Assembly (NCBI GenBank): GCA_947176875.1 | Contig: CAMWSI010000010.1 | Span: forward strand, 1-10,965 | Origin: an uncultured Bacteroidales bacterium | Lineage (GTDB): Bacteria > Bacteroidota > Bacteroidia > Bacteroidales > P3 | Direction: 5' to 3' | DNA: 10,965 nt | Shown here: piece by piece, positions 5,977 through 10,965 of the stretch | How positions within the stretch are numbered: the stretch's first letter is position 1 | Layout of the letters: each line of letters begins with the position of its first letter | Translations under genes and position numbers: made by a program | The notes under the pieces: model-generated | The model's database searches: none | Told to the model about the DNA's origin: nothing | Seen by the model: only the letters and a program-made list of their open reading frames with translations

Positions 5977-8298
5977 ATGGCTAATAAATTGTTTGAAATT
6001 TTAGACAAGGCGCAGCTGTCGGCTCAGATCGTGAGCATGAACGTTTATGCGCCGCGTTTGGCGGCTTCGGCCCAGCCGGGACAGTTCCTGATTGTGGTGC
6101 CGGGCGAGACGGGCGAGCGTATTCCGCTTACGATTTGCGACTACGACCGCGCGAAAGGCACGATCCGCATCGTGTTCCAGGTTATCGGCGGTTCGACGCA
6201 GAAAATGGCGGCTTTCAACGTGGGCGAATGTTTCCACGACGTCGTGGGCCCGTTGGGTCAGCCGTCGGAATTCGTCAAGGAACCGTTGGAGGACGTCAAG
6301 AAACGCAACATCCTGTTTGTGGCCGGCTCGGTGGCGGCCGCCCCTGTTTACCCGCAGGTGCGCTGGATGAAGGAGCACGGCATCGACTGCGACGTCATCA
6401 TCGGCGCGCGTTCGGCTTCGCTCATGGTGTTGGAGAACGAGATGCGCGAGGTGGCGGGCAACCTTTACCTCTGCACCGACGACGGCACGCTGGGCTTCAA
6501 CGGACGTGTGACCGACCTGATGAAAGACCTGATAGACAACCAAGGCAAGAAATACGACGAGGTAATCTGTATCGGTCCGATGATCATGATGAAATTCGTG
6601 ACGATGATGACCAAGGCCTACAACATCCCGACGATTGTCAGCCTCAACAGCCTCATGGTGGATGGTACCGGCATGTGCGGCGCCTGTCGTGTGACGATAG
6701 GCGGCAAGACCAAGTTCACGTGCGTCGATGGCCCCGAATTCGACGCATTCCAGGTGGATTTCGACGAGGCGATGCGCCGTCAGGGCATGTACCGTCAGTA
6801 CGAAATCGCCAAGAATACCGACGAACACCGTTGCAATCTGGCGGCGGCCGTGGAAGGTTCTTTGGCCGAACGCGCCAAGGCCGAAGCGGCGCCCGAAGCC
6901 ATCAAACCGCCCGTGGAAAAACCCAAGACGCGCGTGCCCGTCAAGGAACAGGATCCCGAAGTGCGCAGCCATAATTTCGAGGAAGTCTGCCTCGGTTACA
7001 CCGTGGAGGAAGCCATGGCCGAAGCCTCGCGCTGTCTGCAATGCAAGAAGCCGGGCTGCGTGACGCAGTGTCCGGTATCGATTCATATTCCCGAATTCAT
7101 CCATCAGGTCGCTTTGGGCGACTTCGCGGCGGCCGCCAAGGTCATCGCGATGGATTCCGCCCTGCCGGCCGTCTGCGGCCGCGTCTGCCCGCAGGAGACC
7201 CAATGCGAGGGCAAATGCGTGCTGGGCGTCAAGGGCCAGCCCATCGCCATCGGCAAACTCGAACGTTTCGTGGCCGACTATACGCGCAAGCACGGTTTGG
7301 ACACGCCGGTTCAGCCGGCCGAGAAGAAGAAACAGAAAGTGGCCGTTATCGGTTCCGGCCCCGCGGGTCTGACCTGTGCCGGCGACTTGGCCAAGATGGG
7401 CTATAAGGTCAGCGTTTTCGAAGCCCTGCACAAGTCGGGCGGCGTGTTGGTTTACGGTATTCCCGAATTTCGTCTGCCGAAAGCCATCGTGGCGCACGAA
7501 ATCGAGAACCTGAAGAAACTCGGCGTTGAATTTGAAAACGACGTCATCATCGGCAAGACCGTCAGCATCGACCACCTGATGGATGAGGAAGGCTTCGACG
7601 CCGTGTTCATCGGCTCGGGCGCGGGTCTGCCCAAGTTCATGCACATTCCGGGCGAGAACCTGAACGGCGTGGTTTCGGCCAACGAGTTGCTGACGCGTTC
7701 CAACCTTATGAAGGCTTATCGCGACGACCACGACACGCCGGTGTTCATCGGCAAGAAAGTGGCTATCGTGGGCGGCGGCAACGTGGCCATGGATGCCGCG
7801 CGTACGTCCAAACGCCTCGGTTCGGAAGTCTATATCGTCTATCGCCGCAGCGAAGCCGAAATGCCGGCGCGTAAGGAAGAGGTGCACCATGCGCACGAAG
7901 AGGGCATCCACTTCCTCGAACTGACGAACCCCGTCGAGATTATCGGCAACGAGCAGGGCTGGGTAACGGGTATGAAATGCGTCAAGATGGAACTGGGCGA
8001 ACCGGACGCTTCCGGCCGCCGCAGCCCCGTGGAAGTGCCCGGCTCGGAATATGTGCTGGAGGTGGACGAGGTCGTCATGTCGTTGGGAACGTCGCCCAAC
8101 CCGATGATTTCGTCGCATACGCCGGGGCTGGATACCGACAAGCGCGGCTGTCTCGTGGCCGACGAACACGGCGCGACGACGCGGCCGGGCGTATTTGCCG
8201 GCGGGGACGCCGTTTCCGGTGCCGCCACGGTCATTCTCGCGATGGGCGCCGCCCGCAAGGCGGCCAAGGCCATTGACGAGTATCTGCGCGGCAAGTAA
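5977..8298 (+). CDS. Fused NfnA-NfnB-type flavin/Fe-S oxidoreductase (DHOD-B-like subunit / glutamate synthase small-subunit-like)
   Basis: A single chain of 773 residues joins two proteins that are separate in many bacteria. Residues 1-285 are a ferredoxin-reductase-like FAD/NAD module: flavin motif RIPLTICD (48-55), nucleotide-binding VAGSVAAAP (115-123), IGPMIMM (199-205) and a [2Fe-2S] site with Cys234, Cys237 and Cys249. A Pro/Lys/Glu-rich linker (about 290-325) leads to a GltD-like module. That has two sets of Fe-S cysteines (353, 356, 361, 365 and 400, 404, 410, 414), an FAD Rossmann motif GSGPAG (459-464), an NADPH-type motif GGGNVAMDAA (599-608), the YRR pocket (622-624) and the closing AGGDAVSGAATVI. 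Known relatives include NfnAB (electron-bifurcating NADH-dependent ferredoxin:NADP+ oxidoreductase), SudAB and GltD-type subunits. Public annotation often names such fusions bifunctional dihydroorotate dehydrogenase B / glutamate synthase. No GltB or PyrD is adjacent, so an Nfn role is favoured but unproven. Confidence 0.92.
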   Translation: MANKLFEILDKAQLSAQIVSMNVYAPRLAASAQPGQFLIVVPGETGERIPLTICDYDRAKGTIRIVFQVIGGSTQKMAAFNVGECFHDVVGPLGQPSEFVKEPLEDVKKRNILFVAGSVAAAPVYPQVRWMKEHGIDCDVIIGARSASLMVLENEMREVAGNLYLCTDDGTLGFNGRVTDLMKDLIDNQGKKYDEVICIGPMIMMKFVTMMTKAYNIPTIVSLNSLMVDGTGMCGACRVTIGGKTKFTCVDGPEFDAFQVDFDEAMRRQGMYRQYEIAKNTDEHRCNLAAAVEGSLAERAKAEAAPEAIKPPVEKPKTRVPVKEQDPEVRSHNFEEVCLGYTVEEAMAEASRCLQCKKPGCVTQCPVSIHIPEFIHQVALGDFAAAAKVIAMDSALPAVCGRVCPQETQCEGKCVLGVKGQPIAIGKLERFVADYTRKHGLDTPVQPAEKKKQKVAVIGSGPAGLTCAGDLAKMGYKVSVFEALHKSGGVLVYGIPEFRLPKAIVAHEIENLKKLGVEFENDVIIGKTVSIDHLMDEEGFDAVFIGSGAGLPKFMHIPGENLNGVVSANELLTRSNLMKAYRDDHDTPVFIGKKVAIVGGGNVAMDAARTSKRLGSEVYIVYRRSEAEMPARKEEVHHAHEEGIHFLELTNPVEIIGNEQGWVTGMKCVKMELGEPDASGRRSPVEVPGSEYVLEVDEVVMSLGTSPNPMISSHTPGLDTDKRGCLVADEHGATTRPGVFAGGDAVSGAATVILAMGAARKAAKAIDEYLRGK

Positions 8299-8322
8299 GT
8301 CGTACCGTTGTATTGAAACGAG

Positions 8323-8356
8323 AGCGGGCGGCCGGTCGGGTCGCCCGCTTGTTTTT
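8323..8356 (+). terminator. Intrinsic terminator after the oxidoreductase gene
   Basis: AGCGGGCG (8323-8330) pairs perfectly with CGCCCGCT (8342-8349). Two further G-C pairs and one G-U pair extend the stem to 11 bp around a 5-base loop, followed by TGTTTTTAT (8350-8358). It lies 24 bases past the stop codon and is a strong end for the upstream block. ppk1 begins only 18 bases after the T-tract, so its promoter is either upstream of or within the hairpin, or ppk1 depends on read-through. Confidence 0.88.
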
Positions 8357-8373
8357 ATGGATAGCCCAGAAAG

Positions 8374-10461
8374 ATGGCCATGAAAAAAGAAATCACCCCT
8401 TATCTGAACCGCGAAATCGCGTGGCTGGCGTTTAACGAGCGCGTGTTGCGCGAGGCGGCCGACCCCACGAATCCGATTGTGGAGCGCATGATTTTTCTCG
8501 GCATTTTTTCCAACAACAATGACGAGTTCTACCGCGTGCGCGTGGCTTCGCTCAAACGTTTGCTGCACAAGAAAAAACACCGCATCGAGTACCGGGCCGA
8601 TCCGGTGCGGCTCCTCAGGCGCATCCGTGCCGTGGTCAATGACCAGCTGAGCCGCTTCGAGGAGATTTTCGAGGCCAACGTCAAGGAACTGCGTCGGCAG
8701 AACGTCTATCTCGTGGACGAGGCGCATATCGCGGCCTGGCAGGCGCGTTACATCAAGGACTATTTCCACCAGCACGTGCGCCGTCACCTCTATCCCGTCT
8801 TCATGGACAAACTCAAGGACGACCGCGGTTTCAACGACAAGTCCAATTTCATGGCCGTGCAGATGTGGAAAGCCGACCGCCCGAACGAGAAGCAGGATAT
8901 GATCATCGAAATCCCCGTGGCGCGGCTCACGCGTTTCCTGCGTCTGCCGGATCACCGCGGCCACCACTATATCATCCTGTTGGACGATGTGATCCGCTAT
9001 TGTCTTTCCGATATTCTCGCCCCTTTGGACTATGACCGCTACAATGCCTATACGTTCAAGTTCGTGCGCGACGCTGAACTGGACATCGATTTCGACCGCC
9101 ACGCCGAGGTGCAGCGCGATTTTCTGGCGTTCCTGTCCCTGCAATTGCAACAGCGCAACAAATCGAACACCGTGCGGCTCGTACACGACGCGAATATGCC
9201 CAAGCCGCTCATCAGGCGGTTGCAGAAGATATTCGCGGCCGACGACGACACCACGTTCAACAGCCGCGGCCGTTACCAGAATAAAAAAGACTTTACGGGC
9301 TTTCCGAAGGATTTTGGCGAGCCGAATCTCGTCTATCCGCCGTTCATGCCGCAGGATGTCAAGGCCTTTCCGGTCAGCGGCAGCAAGTTCGAGGTGCTGC
9401 GGCAGCGCGACTTCATGCTGCATTACCCGTATCAGTCGTTCCAGCACCTGATAGACCTGCTGCGCGAGGCGTCCATCGATCCGGCCGTACGTTCCATACA
9501 GATGGCCATCTACCGCGTCGCGCCGCACTCCTCCATCATGAACGCGCTCGTGAACGCCGCGCGCAACGGCAAGAAAGTGGGCGTCTTCATGGAACTTATG
9601 GCGCGTTTCGACGAAGAGAACAACATCAACTGGGTCAAACGTCTGGAAGCCGAGCGGGTGGAGGTCTATCGCATCATTCCGGGCATGAAGGTACATGCCA
9701 AGATTTTGCTCATCGAACGCAAGGAGAGCCACGGCAAGCGGCTGTACGCCTGCGTGGGGACGGGCAATCCGAACGAGGCCACGGCCAAGCAGTACTGCGA
9801 CATGCAGCTTCTGACGGCCAATCCGGCCATCACGCGGGAAGTGGCCAAGGTGTTCGAGACCATCGGGCGGCACGACTGGCGGCCGTTCACCGACTACAAG
9901 GCCCTGTTCGTCTCGCCCTTCAACCTGCGGTCGGGCTTTGCGTCGCTCATAGACGGCGAAATCGCCAACGCCAGGGCCGGGCGCGAGGCCTGGATGAAAA
10001 TCTGCCTGAACAACCTGGCCGATACGGCGATGATAGACAAACTGTACGAGGCCTCGCGCGCCGGCGTGCGCATCGATATGGTGGTGCGCGGCATCTGCAT
10101 GCTTAAGCCGCGCGTGACGGGCATGAGCGACAACATCAACGTCGTGAGCATCGTGGATCGCTTTCTGGAACATACGCGCGTGTTCATCTTCGCGCACGGC
10201 GGCGATCCGCTCTACTATATCGGTTCGGCCGACTGGATGACGCGCAACCTGGATCACCGCATCGAGGTGGCTTGTCCGATCTACGACCCGGAAATACAGC
10301 GGGATCTGCTCCATATTCTGGACTTGCAGCTGGCCGACAACACCCATGCCCGTTTGGTCAGTCCCAAGGCCGAACACGTTTACAAGCGGCCGGCTCCCGG
10401 CGAAAAGCCGCTGAGGTCGCAGCAGGCCATTTTCAAATACCTCAAGCAAAAGTACAGTTAA
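8374..10461 (+). CDS. ppk1: Polyphosphate kinase 1
   Basis: PPK1 reversibly polymerises the terminal phosphate of ATP into inorganic polyphosphate, an energy and stress reserve. The 695-residue length is normal for the family. The N-terminal YLNREIAWLAFNERVL (10-25) and FSNNNDEFYRVRVA (45-58) are diagnostic. DFMLHYPYQSF (346-356) and YRVAP (380-384) open the catalytic half. ELMARFDEENNI (407-418) and KVHAKILLI (439-447) carry the expected phospho-accepting His441. The second conserved histidine is His600 in RFLEH, and GSADWMTRNLDHR (617-629) is also conserved. GTGNPNEATA (462-471) departs from the usual GTGN(F/Y)NE(K/S)TA. Two starts are possible: ATG 8374 and in-frame ATG 8380. An AGAAAG stretch at 8368-8373 is better spaced for 8380, but both give a full-length protein. 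No clear promoter is seen after the upstream terminator. rlmH follows 5 bp downstream. Confidence 0.95.
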   Translation: MAMKKEITPYLNREIAWLAFNERVLREAADPTNPIVERMIFLGIFSNNNDEFYRVRVASLKRLLHKKKHRIEYRADPVRLLRRIRAVVNDQLSRFEEIFEANVKELRRQNVYLVDEAHIAAWQARYIKDYFHQHVRRHLYPVFMDKLKDDRGFNDKSNFMAVQMWKADRPNEKQDMIIEIPVARLTRFLRLPDHRGHHYIILLDDVIRYCLSDILAPLDYDRYNAYTFKFVRDAELDIDFDRHAEVQRDFLAFLSLQLQQRNKSNTVRLVHDANMPKPLIRRLQKIFAADDDTTFNSRGRYQNKKDFTGFPKDFGEPNLVYPPFMPQDVKAFPVSGSKFEVLRQRDFMLHYPYQSFQHLIDLLREASIDPAVRSIQMAIYRVAPHSSIMNALVNAARNGKKVGVFMELMARFDEENNINWVKRLEAERVEVYRIIPGMKVHAKILLIERKESHGKRLYACVGTGNPNEATAKQYCDMQLLTANPAITREVAKVFETIGRHDWRPFTDYKALFVSPFNLRSGFASLIDGEIANARAGREAWMKICLNNLADTAMIDKLYEASRAGVRIDMVVRGICMLKPRVTGMSDNINVVSIVDRFLEHTRVFIFAHGGDPLYYIGSADWMTRNLDHRIEVACPIYDPEIQRDLLHILDLQLADNTHARLVSPKAEHVYKRPAPGEKPLRSQQAIFKYLKQKYS

Positions 10462-10466
10462 GGGGA

Positions 10467-10940
10467 ATGGAAATTACGTTTCTACTCAACGGTAAGACAA
10501 CCGAGGCCTATCTGCAAGAGGGCGTCGCGCTCTACGAAAAGCGGCTGTCGCATTACGTGCGCTACCGTACCGAGGTGTTGCCCGAATTGAAGAACACCAA
10601 GGCCCTGAGCCCCGAGCAACAGAAAACGGCCGAAGGCACGCGCATCCTCGCGGCCATGAACAGGGCCGATTATACCGTGCTGCTGGACGAGCGCGGCGAG
10701 CGGCGCACCTCCGTACAGTTCGCCGATTTCCTGCAACGGCAGATGAACCGCGGCACGCGCAACCTGTTGTTCGTGGTGGGCGGCCCTTACGGCTTTTCGG
10801 ACGACGTCTATCGGCAGGCGCAGGCGCGGCTCTCGCTCTCCGACATGACGTTCTCGCATCAGATGATCCGGCTTTTCTTTACCGAACAGTTGTATCGGGC
10901 GTTTACAATCCTGAAGGGCGAACCCTACCACAACGCGTAG
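10467..10940 (+). CDS. rlmH: 23S rRNA (pseudouridine1915-N3)-methyltransferase RlmH
   Basis: RlmH is a SPOUT-family enzyme that uses S-adenosylmethionine to methylate pseudouridine 1915 in helix 69 of 23S rRNA, acting on assembled 70S ribosomes. The product is 157 residues, matching the usual 155-160. Visible family features are YEKRLSHYVRY near 28-38, YTVLLDERG in the middle, the SAM-knot segment LFVVGGPYGF, and the C-terminal SHQMIRLFFTEQLYRAF ending in EPYHNA. I chose ATG 10467 because the protein then begins MEITFLLNGK like relatives and because AAGGGGA sits just before it. The frame stays open upstream to 10272, but that part lies inside ppk1 and does not resemble RlmH. The 5-bp gap from ppk1 suggests cotranscription. 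The two genes have no obvious functional link. Confidence 0.96.
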   Translation: MEITFLLNGKTTEAYLQEGVALYEKRLSHYVRYRTEVLPELKNTKALSPEQQKTAEGTRILAAMNRADYTVLLDERGERRTSVQFADFLQRQMNRGTRNLLFVVGGPYGFSDDVYRQAQARLSLSDMTFSHQMIRLFFTEQLYRAFTILKGEPYHNA

Positions 10941-10941
10941 T

Positions 10942-10965
10942 ATAAAAAAAGCCGCCCGACGTTTC
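10942..10965 (+). terminator. Probable intrinsic terminator cut by the window edge
   Basis: Just after the rlmH stop comes TATAAAAAAA, then GCCGCCCGA (10951-10959) and the start of a loop and return arm (last bases TTTC). The layout copies the A-tract plus GC-rich stem of the tRNA terminator at 944-973. The right arm and T-tract would lie beyond 10965. The A-tract would also let it act as a terminator for a minus-strand gene converging from the right. Confidence 0.5.

Noticed and set aside
8303..8310. TACCGTTG as a -7 element for ppk1
   Set aside because: It has one mismatch to TAnnTTTG and no TTTG at 19-21 bp upstream, and its transcript would run straight into the terminator hairpin.
10272..10466. 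65-residue upstream extension of rlmH
   Set aside because: It overlaps ppk1 fully, does not resemble RlmH, and would make the protein far longer than the family.

Overview
This is one end of a Bacteroidota contig, probably a moderately high-GC Bacteroidales. Three lines of evidence support that. Promoters fit the Bacteroidota consensus (TTTG, about 19-21 bp, TAnnTTTG). Most genes lack a clear Shine-Dalgarno sequence and start after A/T-rich leaders. The gene set is that of a Gram-negative envelope (TolC-type outer-membrane protein, Lnt). The genus cannot be fixed from sequence alone; an Alistipes/Rikenellaceae-like genome would fit the GC-rich codon use, but that is a guess.

Layout. Bases 1-51 are not genomic: they are a slightly corrupted Illumina Nextera P7/index/transposon-end adapter. 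From 52 to 744 (minus strand) lies the N-terminal half of a TolC-family outer-membrane efflux protein, cut by the adapter, with its own promoter. Next, also on the minus strand, is tRNA-Lys(CTT) with a promoter and an intrinsic terminator. From 1145 everything runs on the plus strand: fabD (malonyl-CoA:ACP transacylase) with its own promoter, lnt (apolipoprotein N-acyltransferase), a DeaD/CsdA-like DEAD-box RNA helicase, and a fused NfnA-NfnB / glutamate-synthase-small-subunit-like flavin/iron-sulfur oxidoreductase. A strong intrinsic terminator follows, then ppk1 (polyphosphate kinase) and rlmH (23S rRNA m3-pseudouridine methyltransferase). A partial terminator-like sequence is cut off at the right edge.

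How they fit together. fabD, lnt, the helicase and the oxidoreductase are closely packed (gaps of 94, 7 and 12 bp) with no convincing internal promoter, so they may be one transcript ending at about 8356. They cover fatty-acid precursor supply, lipoprotein acylation, RNA remodelling and NAD(P)H/ferredoxin balance. ppk1 and rlmH are 5 bp apart and look like a second unit. These are housekeeping functions, and I see no phage, IS, CRISPR, toxin-antitoxin or defence module.

No new multi-gene system is evident. The most notable points are the adapter remnant, a tandem tryptophan pentapeptide tail on the helicase, the single-chain Nfn-type oxidoreductase, a long antisense open frame fully explained by codon avoidance, a micro-ORF overlapping the lnt start, and the clear codon-use contrast between the partial tolC gene and the genes to its right. 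There is no gene-free stretch over 300 bases; the longest, 745-984, holds the tolC promoter and leader, an inverted repeat and the tRNA terminator.
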